From Paenibacillus sp. (GTDB lineage Bacteria > Bacillota > Bacilli > Paenibacillales > NBRC-103111): a stretch of 6,115 nucleotides of DNA. The stretch covers positions 1 to 6,115 of the forward strand of contig JARBUQ010000498.1 of NCBI GenBank assembly GCA_029239545.1. The letters run 5' to 3'. Below are positions 1 through 5,524 of the stretch, piece after piece. Position 1 is the stretch's first letter; each line of letters starts with the position of its first letter. The translations under genes were made by a program, and so were the position numbers. The notes under the pieces were generated by a model, which worked only from the letters and a program-made list of their open reading frames with translations, had not been told where the DNA came from and ran no database searches.

Positions 1-495
1 CTTACGGATCGGGAGCTTGCGGTGATCAGGAAACATACGATTTATGGGTATGAAATGCTGAAGGCAACGCCAGAGCTGAACCAACGTGTGGCTAGGGTGG
101 CTTTGCAGCATCATGAACGTGAAGATGGCTCTGGATATCCGCTCGGAGTTGGAAAAGATAATATAGATTTTCTCAGTTCGATTGTAGCTGTTGCCGATAT
201 TTTTCATGCGATGTCTTCAGATCGTCCCTATCGCCCGGCCATCGCCTTCCACGAGATTGTGACCCAGATGAGGCAAGGGAAGTTCGGAGCGCTTAACCCT
301 CACATTGTTTCCATATTCCTGGATAGTATTATGCAGAAATTAGTGGGTAGGCAAGTAGTATTAACAGATGGCCGGATCGGGAAGGTCGTGTATTTGAACC
401 CTCACAGCATAGAGACTCCGCTTATAAAGGTGGATAATCGATTCCTTGATCTGAGTCACTCCAGAGAAATCCACATTAAAGAGATCAAGCTTTAA
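1..495 (+). CDS. HD-GYP domain c-di-GMP phosphodiesterase, C-terminal part (5' end outside window)
   Basis: The reading frame is open from base 1, so the gene is cut by the window edge; the GTG at 22 and later start codons are internal. Residues below count from base 1. HD-GYP hallmarks are in order: H12 within KHTIYGYEML (a metal-ligand position), H37-H38-E39 followed by DGSGYP (42-47, the GYP signature), then D66 in VADIF and SDRPYR (73-78). The usual DA after the aspartate is HA here. After the catalytic domain comes a tail of about 60 residues (VGRQVVLTDGRIGKVVYLN...) predicted to be a small beta-rich module, as seen in Bacillota HD-GYP proteins. The family hydrolyses cyclic di-GMP in the cytoplasm through a bi- or tri-metal centre; substrate and metals are inferred from family. 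The HD motif itself lies upstream, so catalytic competence cannot be fully judged. The gene converges on the AraC-family gene. Confidence 0.93.
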   Translation, partial: LTDRELAVIRKHTIYGYEMLKATPELNQRVARVALQHHEREDGSGYPLGVGKDNIDFLSSIVAVADIFHAMSSDRPYRPAIAFHEIVTQMRQGKFGALNPHIVSIFLDSIMQKLVGRQVVLTDGRIGKVVYLNPHSIETPLIKVDNRFLDLSHSREIHIKEIKL

Positions 496-522
496 CTTCA
501 ACTGCAATAGATAGCGCATACA

Positions 523-561
523 AAAGAGCCACCCCTTCTTCTGTTGAAAGGGCGGTTTTTT
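523..561. terminator. Bidirectional intrinsic terminator between convergent genes
   Basis: Arms at 523-538 and 546-561 pair over 16 positions with two mismatches and two G-T (G-U) pairs, around a 7-nt loop. The arm on the plus strand ends in six T; the minus strand gives an A/T-rich run as well. It lies 28 nt after the HD-GYP stop and 23 nt beyond the AraC stop, the expected place for a shared terminator of convergent genes. Confidence 0.75.
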
Positions 562-583
562 CTGTATAGTCCGATTGTGAGGT

Positions 584-1537
584 TTAATTTCGCTCTGCAA
601 TGGTAGTTGTTACGTTTCCTTGCTGCCTGAACTCGCTTGGATTTAATCCGGTTTCCTTTTTGAACTGATGGCTGAAATAGTGAAGGTTGTTGTAATTCAG
701 CTTATGTGCGATACCCTCAAGCGATTCACCGCTGAGCAGAAGCTGCTTTGCGCGTTTGATTTTCTCCGAGATCATATAATGCTTGGGCGTTCTTCCAGTC
801 TCCTCCTTGAAGAGCCTTGTGAAATAAGTAGGATGGTAGCCGCACAGAGCGGCAAGCTGCTCAACTGTCCGCTCCTGCTCCGGAAAGGCAAGCATAACCT
901 CAAGAGCTGCTTCAATCTTGTTCGTTCGGATGAGGGATTGATTCACTATATGACGTGTAAGGCTTGTTATAAGCTCCATCATTAGTGCTCTCAGCATGAA
1001 GGGATAACCTGGCTTCTCGGCTTGATATTCTTTGGCAATACGGATGAACAGCTGCTCCAGCTCGGGAGCCTCGAACCAGTGGGGAATCTTGATTGTACCT
1101 ATTGAAGGAATGTCTAACTCGTAAAGATCCGTGTGACAGGATAGTTCGCCAGGGTCGCATAACCTGATTCGATAGGCAGGATGAATCGGCTCAGGCGAGT
1201 GATGGGACCAATGAAAATGAACGCTATAAAAGCTTACTGCTGTTAAAGTTGATAAATGGTGGGGAGAGTCTGCTCCAAAAAATACACATTGTCCAGGTAA
1301 GATCCGGTAGCGATTCTGATTCATTAGCAGCTCGGCTTCCCCTTCAATCACATAGAAGAATTGGCAGTCCGGGATCGTTCGAGGTCCCCAGGATCTTTCA
1401 GGCTCGGCGGCATCTCTTATGGCAAAATTGATTACTGGCGTCAAGGCCAATATGGAGCCTAAATTCAATGCATTTTCACCCCTGAAAACAACAATATGGG
1501 AAAAGTATAAATGACGCATAGGTTCGTTGAAATACAT
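584..1537 (-). CDS. AraC-family transcriptional regulator, cupin sensor plus two HTH motifs
   Basis: A 317-aa protein with the standard two-part AraC/XylS layout. The N-terminal half is a cupin-like ligand-binding domain: FFYVIEGEAEL (about 60-70), PGQCVFFGADSPHH (81-94) and the strand ending HFHW (107-110). The C-terminal DNA-binding domain has two helix-turn-helix units, TVEQLAALCGYHPTYFTRLF (about 224-243) and SLEGIAHKLNY..HYFSHQFKKETG (about 272-298), ending with the family's NPSEFR. The start at 1537 is supported by AAAGGA 9 nt upstream; a methionine at residue 7 has no such site. Length is normal for the family. Proteins of this class act as cytoplasmic activators responding to small molecules, often sugars; the ligand cannot be told from sequence. 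It is transcribed divergently from the dioxygenase gene across 71 bp, which makes that gene its most likely target (inference). Confidence 0.95.
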   Translation of the reverse strand: MYFNEPMRHLYFSHIVVFRGENALNLGSILALTPVINFAIRDAAEPERSWGPRTIPDCQFFYVIEGEAELLMNQNRYRILPGQCVFFGADSPHHLSTLTAVSFYSVHFHWSHHSPEPIHPAYRIRLCDPGELSCHTDLYELDIPSIGTIKIPHWFEAPELEQLFIRIAKEYQAEKPGYPFMLRALMMELITSLTRHIVNQSLIRTNKIEAALEVMLAFPEQERTVEQLAALCGYHPTYFTRLFKEETGRTPKHYMISEKIKRAKQLLLSGESLEGIAHKLNYNNLHYFSHQFKKETGLNPSEFRQQGNVTTTIAERN

Positions 1538-1553
1538 TCCAGCTGTTCCTTTG

Positions 1554-1580
1554 TATACTAACTATATCACTTGAAACAAG
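1554..1580 (+). promoter_or_regulatory. Candidate -10 and small operator-like palindrome for the dioxygenase gene
   Basis: TATACT at 1554-1559 is a fair -10 for rightward transcription, but the only -35-like hexamer, TTGAAA at 1527-1532, is 21 bp away, too far for normal sigma-A use. A perfect small dyad, CTTG-AAA-CAAG, lies at 1570-1580. A promoter without a properly spaced -35 next to an AraC-type gene fits activator-dependent transcription; this is inference only. Confidence 0.28.
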
Positions 1581-1590
1581 ACGAGATCAA
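1561..1590 (-). promoter_or_regulatory. Candidate sigma-A promoter for the AraC-family gene
   Basis: On the minus strand TTGATC (1585-1590) is followed after 18 bp by TATAGT (1561-1566). Transcription would begin near 1554, leaving a leader of only about 17 nt that just includes the ribosome binding site at 1547-1552. The match is modest and unverified. A nearer TATACA (1552-1557) was set aside because it would overlap the ribosome binding site. Confidence 0.35.
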
Positions 1591-1591
1591 T

Positions 1592-1600
1592 GGAGAGGGG
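1592..1600 (+). promoter_or_regulatory. Ribosome binding site deciding the dioxygenase start
   Basis: GGAGAGGGG ends 8 nt before ATG 1609. An earlier ATG at 1602 is only 1 nt from this site, lies in another frame and encodes just four codons before TAG (1614-1616), so 1609 is the real start. Confidence 0.7.
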
Positions 1601-1608
1601 TATGGCGA

Positions 1609-2430
1609 ATGCTTAGTGCGGCGCAGGTGGAGGAGTTTGAACGGAACGGATTTCTTAAAGGGGATGTAGTACTGAGCGACAGCGAGGTAGAGCTGCTGCG
1701 CGAGGAGCTTGATCTCGTTATGGAAGGCAAATCGGTAAGGCCCCCTGTATTAAATCGGAATATGAAAGAAGAGTCGGATTCGCCCTATGACGGGATGAAG
1801 ATGGTGGCAAATGAGAAGGTTGTACAGATCGTGAACATCTGGATGGCAAGCGATGCTTACTTGCAGCATGCCCATAACCTCCGGATCTGTGAAGAGATCG
1901 CTCAGCTGTGCGGGACGGATACATTGCGCATCTGGCATGATCAGATCCAGTACAAACCGCCGGTGACGGGCGGTCCGACAGCCTGGCATCAGGATCACCC
2001 GCTGTGGCCGATCATTCAGCCTGCCGATCTGGTGAGCGCTTGGGTGGCTTTGGATGATGCAACGATCGAGAACGGCTGTATGTGGATGGTTCCAGGGAGC
2101 CATAAGTGGGGGAACCATCAAAAGTATTTGTCAGCCGATGAGCGGTTCATGCCTGTCCACCGACAGCCAGACCAGTTGCCAGCGGATGCTGTAGTGCAAG
2201 CGGTTCCGTTCGAGATCAAGAAGGGCCAAGTGGGCTATCACCATTCCCTGACCTGGCACGGCAGTCCGCATAATCGTTCGGAGAAGAAGCGTCGCGCCAT
2301 TGCCGTCCACTATATGCCGGGTCATACTCGCTACGTACCGGACAAACAGCATCCGATGCTGCAGTACGTGAATATTCAACCGGGTGAAATATTAGCGGGA
2401 GAACATTTTCCGCTTGTGTTTCAGCGCTGA
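1609..2430 (+). CDS. Phytanoyl-CoA dioxygenase (PhyH) family Fe(II)/2-oxoglutarate oxygenase
   Basis: A 273-aa cytosolic protein, the usual size for bacterial PhyH-family enzymes, which use Fe(II), O2 and 2-oxoglutarate to hydroxylate small molecules. The iron triad is visible: H127 and D129 in AWHQDHPLW, and the distal H217 in TWHGSPHN. R229, twelve residues later in RRAIAVHYMP, sits where the 2-oxoglutarate carboxylate is bound. NGCMWMVPGSH (155-165) and SAWVALDD (143-150) are strongly typical of the family. The N-terminal helix EEFERNGFL is also characteristic. All catalytic residues are present, so it should be active. The substrate is unknown: the family includes halogenases, ectoine hydroxylases and natural-product oxygenases, and nothing nearby narrows the choice. 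The divergent AraC-type gene is the likely regulator. No strong terminator follows; a 5-bp hairpin over the stop codon lacks a T tract. Confidence 0.95.
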   Translation: MLSAAQVEEFERNGFLKGDVVLSDSEVELLREELDLVMEGKSVRPPVLNRNMKEESDSPYDGMKMVANEKVVQIVNIWMASDAYLQHAHNLRICEEIAQLCGTDTLRIWHDQIQYKPPVTGGPTAWHQDHPLWPIIQPADLVSAWVALDDATIENGCMWMVPGSHKWGNHQKYLSADERFMPVHRQPDQLPADAVVQAVPFEIKKGQVGYHHSLTWHGSPHNRSEKKRRAIAVHYMPGHTRYVPDKQHPMLQYVNIQPGEILAGEHFPLVFQR

Positions 2431-2589
2431 GGCGCTCAGGATGGAGAGCCAATTAGTTTGGTTCTGCCTCTGAATTCGCAAGTACGATCATCGTTTCTTG
2501 GCGATTGCCTGTCTGTCCGTCTTGGCAGCGTTAGGAGGACGGCGCTGGCCAATGCGATGTGGACACACGTTCCGTCCCTCCAAAACCCC

Positions 2590-2692
2590 GGTTTTTGGCC
2601 TGCTCGCGGACCCAGGTTCCGTTATTGGCAATGAATGCACGCTAAAATGCCCCTGTTAACAGGAATAGCGGAACCTGTGTCCGCCAAAACCC
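2590..2692. repeat. Long imperfect inverted repeat (hairpin or cruciform element)
   Basis: Arms at 2606-2626 and 2664-2684 pair at 20 of 21 positions (19 Watson-Crick, one G-T, one mismatch) around a 37-nt loop. Pairing resumes outside an 8-nt interior loop between GGTTTTTG (2590-2597) and CAAAACC (2685-2691). The loop carries a perfect 12-bp palindrome, CCTGTTAACAGG (2652-2663). No T tract follows on either strand, so this is not a normal terminator. Its build suggests a dispersed intergenic repeat such as a REP- or MITE-like element; copy number elsewhere cannot be seen here. Confidence 0.72.
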
Positions 2693-2695
2693 GCG

Positions 2696-2715
2696 ATGTG
2701 TGCTTTTGGACACAT
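2696..2715. repeat. Small hairpin next to the long inverted repeat
   Basis: ATGTGT (2696-2701) and ACACAT (2710-2715) form a 6-bp stem with an 8-nt loop. The words GCGATGTG and GGACACA here (2693-2700, 2708-2714) also occur together at 2554-2567, hinting that the flanks of the long inverted repeat are related to each other. Function unknown. Confidence 0.35.
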
Positions 2716-2771
2716 ATAACGGATCTGCTGTCCGCTCAGCCTATAAATTAATGATATTCTCCACACTACCC

Positions 2772-2807
2772 GAATACCTCTGTAGTGACTCCGCTTCAAA
2801 GGTATTC
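2772..2807. repeat. 8-bp inverted repeat
   Basis: GAATACCT (2772-2779) and AGGTATTC (2800-2807) are perfect inverted copies separated by 20 nt. There is no gene start close by for it to control. It could be a decayed element or chance. Confidence 0.35.
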
Positions 2808-3051
2808 CAATTTTCCACCTCGAACAAACTCGGAAAACACGCAGATATCCATCCGTATACCTCTTCCTCCCGCCTTCGACTCAATTGGTCCTGGGTGCCT
2901 TGGGTGGAAGTGTGGTCGTGGAGTAGGAGCAGCAACGTGTGTCAGCCAGGCAAAGTAAACAAATAATAAGGCTAATGAAACTAATCCCGGGGAAAATCCT
3001 CATTAGGAGCCAATTAGTTAGAGGAAGTAAATTAATGTAGAAGCCAGCTAA

Positions 3052-3329
3052 GTTAGTAGTTTAGTTTGGCTTACTAATTGTTGCGTAAGGCAGAGTAGTC
3101 GAGAAAGTAGTTTAGTTTGGCAGACTAATTGCTGCGTGAGCAGAGTTGTCGAGGTTGGCTTACTAGTTCCTGGGTAAGTAGAATTGTCGAGTTAGTGGTT
3201 CAATTTGGTGTACTAATTGCTGCGTGAGCAAGAGTTGTCGAGATAGTAATTTAGTTTGGCGTACTATTGCTGCTGTAAGGCTGAATTGTCGATTTATTAG
3301 TTAATGTGGCTTTGTTATTAGTATAGTCG
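3052..3329. repeat. Degenerate tandem array of about 50-bp units
   Basis: Units run 3052-3102 (51), 3103-3152 (50), 3153-3190 (38, missing its first part), 3191-3241 (51), 3242-3292 (51) and a decayed 3293-3329. The first five end in the same word, GTCGA, and share a core like TTAGTTTGGC..ACTAATTGCTGCGT. Units 1 and 2 contain a dyad TTAGT-7 nt-ACTAA (3061-3077, 3112-3128); unit 2 also has CTGC-GTGA-GCAG (3132-3143), a hairpin with a GNRA-type loop if transcribed. The array is AT-rich and non-coding, and unit lengths are not all multiples of three. It differs from CRISPR, which needs near-identical repeats with unrelated spacers. Function unknown. Confidence 0.82.
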
Positions 3330-3426
3330 TGTGTCACTAATGCCTCCAGCACTCTGGGTCCCGGCGCCCCGGCTCCTTTGTTTAGCTGGGTTTATTATTA
3401 GTACGGTCTGGTTATTGCTCATAATT

Positions 3427-3457
3427 AAGGGGACTGCGCCATTGCCGCAGTCCCCTT
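3427..3457 (-). terminator. Strong-stem terminator of the minus-strand unit
   Basis: AAGGGGACTGCG (3427-3438) pairs perfectly with 3446-3457 around a 7-nt loop. On the minus strand it is followed by TTAATTAT-like sequence, a partial U tract. It begins 9 nt beyond the TGA of the gene remnant at 3467, so it probably was that gene's own terminator and now serves the MocR transcript reading into it. Confidence 0.72.
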
Positions 3458-3466
3458 GCGTATTCT

Positions 3467-3715
3467 TCACTTCTGCTTGAGCAGCATGGACTGGATAACC
3501 CCATGCTCAGAATCGGCAGCAAAGTACACAGCATAATCTCCATACTCGTAGTAAAGCGTCCAATTATTAGTTGCTAATGACGGTCCATCGCTCGAAGGCT
3601 TGCCTAATGTTTGACGGATGAAGTCGGCATCAAGTAAAGCGTCCAATTATTAGTTGCTAATGACGGTCCATCGCTCGAAGGCTTGCCTAATGTTTGACGG
3701 ATGAAGTCGGCATCA
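3467..3715 (-). pseudogene. 3'-end remnant of an unidentified gene fused to the mocR 3' end
   Basis: On the minus strand a frame different from MocR reads, through the repeat copy nearest 3550, FIRQTLGKPSSDG, then SLATNNWTLYYEYGDYAVYF and AADSEHGVIQSMLLKQK, and stops at TGA 3467-3469, directly before a strong terminator. The composition (LGKP, aromatic WTLYYEYG strands, clean ending before a terminator) looks like a genuine protein C-terminus, perhaps of a small secreted or lipoprotein-type protein; I cannot name the family. Only about 55 codons survive. Upstream, the same frame meets a stop (3647-3649), and in the second repeat copy it runs into mocR sequence, so no start remains. It appears that a deletion or recombination joined this tail to mocR and a later 83-bp duplication broke the frame again. 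Confidence 0.6.
3550..3715. repeat. Perfect 83-bp tandem duplication
   Basis: Bases 3550-3632 and 3633-3715 are identical at all 83 positions and directly adjacent. The unit spans the last codons and stop of mocR plus part of the gene remnant. Because 83 is not a multiple of three, the remnant's frame is shifted. The mocR stop (3687-3689) lies in the copy read first, with its twin at 3604-3606, so the MocR protein is unaffected. The lack of any difference means the event is recent, or an assembly error. Confidence 0.97.
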
Positions 3716-5147
3716 CCCGCAAGAAACGCAGAGCTTCTGCGAACTTAACTACACCTGGTCGGATATGCTCCTCTTTGGGCCTGGCGAAGGACAGCCTGAC
3801 GAACCCCGGCTCAGAGCCGTATACACTGCCCGGTACGAACAGCACTCCCCGTTTGATCCCCTCTTCAAGCAGCTTGTAATCATTGACCGGCTTTTGTAAT
3901 TTGCACCAGAGATTCAAACCGCCCGAGGGGACCTCGAAGGAAACTTCCTGCGACAGCTCCTCCCGAAGTGACTCTACCAGCAGTCTGCATCTTCTCGCCA
4001 GTGCTTCTCGCAGGCTGAACAGCTGATGCTCAAAATAATCCGATGCCAAATATTGAGCAGCCAACCACTGCGGTACAATGCTAAGTCCAAAGTCCATTTG
4101 CTGGCGGGCATCAGCCAATCGACTTACAACCGATTGAGGAGCGACCATCCAACCGATTCGAAAGCCGGAAGCTGCTATTTTGGATAGAGAGCCGATGTAG
4201 AGCACGTTGCTGTTGGTATCATAAGATTTCATAGGCAAGGGCGGGCAATGCTGGAATGAAGTCAGGCTGAATGGGTCATCCTCTACGATAGGAATACCTA
4301 ATTCTTCAGAAATCCGAAGCAATTGCTCCCTCCGTGCTGGATCTAACACACTGCCGGTTGGGTTCTGATATTGAGGATTGAGAAAAATCATCCTGATCCG
4401 ATGCTTACGATACAGCTCAAGCACATCTGCAGGTCGAACCCCTTTATCATCAACGGGAAGACGGTATAAGTGAAGGCCGGCGGATTGGAACATTGGTAAT
4501 GAGTAGCAGTAGGAGGGATCCTCGATAGCAACGGCATCCCCCGGACTAAGCAGGCATTGAGTAATCAGATACAAGGATTGCTGCGAGCCTGATGTGATCA
4601 GGATGGAGGAGTCCGTCGCCTTGATATTGCGATAGTTCAGCAAATGTGTGACCAGCGTTTCTCTGAGGGGGACGTAACCCTGCGGGTTGTCGTAGCCTAG
4701 ATGGTCATGGAAAGGACGATCCTGCAGAAGCTGTCGGAATGCATCATTCGGGCACAGATCTGGGCTTAACTCCCCACTCGCAAAATCAATCATGTGTGCA
4801 TGATTGTGAGCCTCTTCTCGAATGCGACGCAGAAAAGGCAGATTCGGCAGGAACGTACCGCCTTCAACATATTGCCGCCAGTTCGGGGTATGCTTTGGAG
4901 TGACACCCCATTTATACAAGCTGACTCGGGTCCCGCTGCCGGTTCTGCCTTCAATGAGTCCTTGCGCACGAAGCTGATCATAAGCTTGTACGACTGTGCT
5001 CCGGTTGACCTCCAGTTGGGAGGCGAATTTTCTCTCGGAGGGAAGCAGGCTGCCTGGCGGAAATTCCCCGTAGGCGATTCGGCGCTCAATATAGTCGGCG
5101 ATTTGATGATAAAGCGGTTTGCTGCTCTTACGATCGGGCGTCCACAT
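3687..5147 (-). CDS. MocR/PdxR-type regulator: GntR HTH fused to a fold-type I aminotransferase domain
   Basis: A 486-aa cytoplasmic regulator. Residues about 11-76 are a GntR winged helix (PLYHQIADYIERRI, LPSERKFASQLEVNRSTV, GSGTRVS); about 115-475 are an aminotransferase-like domain. The PLP-binding lysine is K323 in GSLSKIAASGFRIGWM, with R330 nearby; NPQYQNPTG (257-265), the D290 pyridine contact and R451 in FVRLSF, the usual carboxylate-binding arginine, are all present. The position normally tyrosine three residues after D290 is F293, so cofactor chemistry may be weakened, as suits a sensor rather than an enzyme. Family members (GabR, PdxR) bind PLP or an amino compound and control a divergent gene. 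The start at 5147 has AGGTGAGGTG just upstream. The final residues (about MPTSSVKH) come from the duplicated junction, so the natural C-terminus has probably been replaced after EALRFLR. Confidence 0.95.
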   Translation of the reverse strand: MWTPDRKSSKPLYHQIADYIERRIAYGEFPPGSLLPSERKFASQLEVNRSTVVQAYDQLRAQGLIEGRTGSGTRVSLYKWGVTPKHTPNWRQYVEGGTFLPNLPFLRRIREEAHNHAHMIDFASGELSPDLCPNDAFRQLLQDRPFHDHLGYDNPQGYVPLRETLVTHLLNYRNIKATDSSILITSGSQQSLYLITQCLLSPGDAVAIEDPSYCYSLPMFQSAGLHLYRLPVDDKGVRPADVLELYRKHRIRMIFLNPQYQNPTGSVLDPARREQLLRISEELGIPIVEDDPFSLTSFQHCPPLPMKSYDTNSNVLYIGSLSKIAASGFRIGWMVAPQSVVSRLADARQQMDFGLSIVPQWLAAQYLASDYFEHQLFSLREALARRCRLLVESLREELSQEVSFEVPSGGLNLWCKLQKPVNDYKLLEEGIKRGVLFVPGSVYGSEPGFVRLSFARPKEEHIRPGVVKFAEALRFLRVMPTSSVKH

Positions 5148-5165
5148 GCCTGCACCTCACCTGAT

Positions 5166-5180
5166 TAAATACAGTATTTA
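5166..5180. promoter_or_regulatory. 15-bp palindrome at the predicted mocR transcription start
   Basis: TAAATACAGTATTTA is a perfect dyad around a central A. It overlaps the predicted start point (about 5178) of mocR transcription, a typical place for a repressor operator. It may serve autoregulation or an unlinked regulator; no binding protein can be assigned. Confidence 0.45.
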
Positions 5181-5184
5181 TGTT

Positions 5185-5193
5185 ATTATATCA
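5185..5193 (-). promoter_or_regulatory. Extended -10 promoter of mocR
   Basis: The minus strand reads TGATATAAT, a perfect extended -10 (TG-n-TATAAT). No good -35 is found 16-18 bp upstream, which extended -10 promoters tolerate. Predicted start about 5178, giving a 31-nt leader that contains the ribosome binding site at 5153-5162. Confidence 0.62.
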
Positions 5194-5195
5194 AA

Positions 5196-5229
5196 TTGGA
5201 TGGTTATATTAGTATCCATTTGGATGGTT
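5196..5229. promoter_or_regulatory. Direct-repeat candidate MocR operator
   Basis: TTGGATGGTT occurs at 5196-5205 and 5220-5229, 24 bp start to start. The second copy also forms a dyad ATCCA-TT-TGGAT (5214-5225). MocR-family regulators such as GabR are known to bind direct repeats between divergent genes. Here the pair straddles the place where a mocR -35 would be and abuts the -35 zone of the rightward operon, matching self-repression plus activation. Binding is inferred. Confidence 0.5.
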
Positions 5230-5249
5230 CATTTGAGGATGATTTCTTA

Positions 5250-5255
5250 TATGAT
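5250..5255 (+). promoter_or_regulatory. Candidate -10 for the membrane-protein/nitrilase operon
   Basis: TATGAT is a 5-of-6 match to the -10 consensus, 34 nt before the small gene's start, with only a poor -35 (GGTTCA, 5226-5231, 18 bp away). The weak -35 overlaps the second direct repeat, which would fit regulator-dependent activation. Confidence 0.28.
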
Positions 5256-5273
5256 CAAGGTAAGATATTAGAT

Positions 5274-5281
5274 GAGGGGGG
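5274..5281 (+). promoter_or_regulatory. Ribosome binding site deciding the small membrane protein start
   Basis: GAGGGGGG ends 8 nt before ATG 5290 and only 2 nt before ATG 5284; ATG 5272 lies upstream of it. All three are in frame, and spacing favours 5290. Confidence 0.6.
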
Positions 5282-5289
5282 ATATGCTC

Positions 5290-5499
5290 ATGTTGATTCC
5301 GACTATTATTATTGTAACGATTGTACTTGTAGGGCTTGTGGGTACATTGCTAATCGGCTTCTCCAAAGAAAATGCAAAAACGAATACGGGATATTCAGCA
5401 AGAACGAACAGCAACTGGGCCCGTTTAGTAGCGTTGTATGTGCTGTCGGCAATTGTATTGGTTGTCATTTTGATCATTGTTGTGAAGTATATTATTTAA
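5290..5499 (+). CDS. Small two-helix membrane protein of unknown function
   Basis: A 69-aa hydrophobic protein I do not recognise. Residues about 3-24 (IPTIIIVTIVLVGLVGTLLIGF) and about 46-68 (LYVLSAIVLVVILIIVV region) are two clear membrane segments. They are joined by a polar loop rich in N, T, S and K (SKENAKTNTGYSARTNSNW), so a hairpin topology is likely. There is no signal-peptidase site or lipobox. A good ribosome binding site, the absence of an alternative good frame and tight spacing to the nitrilase gene (25 nt to its preferred start) support a real gene in the same operon. It might be a partner or transporter helper for the nitrile pathway, or simply a small stress- or sporulation-type membrane peptide; the sequence does not decide. 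ATG 5272 or 5284 would add six or two residues. Confidence 0.78.
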   Translation: MLIPTIIIVTIVLVGLVGTLLIGFSKENAKTNTGYSARTNSNWARLVALYVLSAIVLVVILIIVVKYII

Positions 5500-5510
5500 G
5501 CTCAATTGAC

Positions 5511-5516
5511 AGGGGG
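5511..5516 (+). promoter_or_regulatory. Ribosome binding site for the nitrilase gene
   Basis: AGGGGG lies 8 nt before TTG 5525 and only 2 nt before the in-frame ATG 5519. Normal Bacillota spacing favours the TTG; the ATG would add just two residues (MP). Confidence 0.55.
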
Positions 5517-5524
5517 ACATGCCA

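Larger units (their letters stand above)
2431..3466. other. Gene-poor, repeat-rich intergenic region
   Basis: About 1 kb without a convincing gene. Open frames at 2700-2966 (plus) and 2741-2935 (minus) have no suitable ribosome binding site, no recognisable domain, and overlap each other. The stretch holds a long inverted repeat (about 2590-2692), smaller dyads at 2696-2715 and 2772-2807, a degenerate tandem array (3052-3329), a fragment at 3388-3409 resembling its last unit, and a terminator (3427-3457). Bases 2716-3000 apart from the dyads show nothing I can name. A 13-nt word, GAGCCAATTAGTT, occurs at 2446-2458 and again at 3007-3019, just before the array. Confidence 0.6.

Noticed and set aside
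2423..2436. Hairpin AGCGC-TGAG-GCGCT over the dioxygenase stop codon as a terminator
   Set aside because: Only 5 bp and no T tract follows.
2580..2598. CCAAAA...TTTTGG hairpin as the dioxygenase terminator
   Set aside because: Weak stem, no T tract, and 150 nt from the stop; the TTTTGG arm more likely joins the outer helix of the long inverted repeat.
2700..2966. Open frame of 88 codons on the plus strand, overlapped by 64- and 78-codon frames on the minus strand nearby
   Set aside because: No adequate ribosome binding site, low-complexity S/W-rich composition, no recognisable motif, and competing frames overlap it.
3052..3329. Possible CRISPR array
   Set aside because: The units drift along their whole length and are contiguous; there are no identical repeats separated by unrelated spacers and no cas genes.
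3348..3380. GC-rich patch (CCGG-CGCC-CCGG) as a tRNA or structured RNA
   Set aside because: No cloverleaf or other recognised fold; only a 4-bp dyad.
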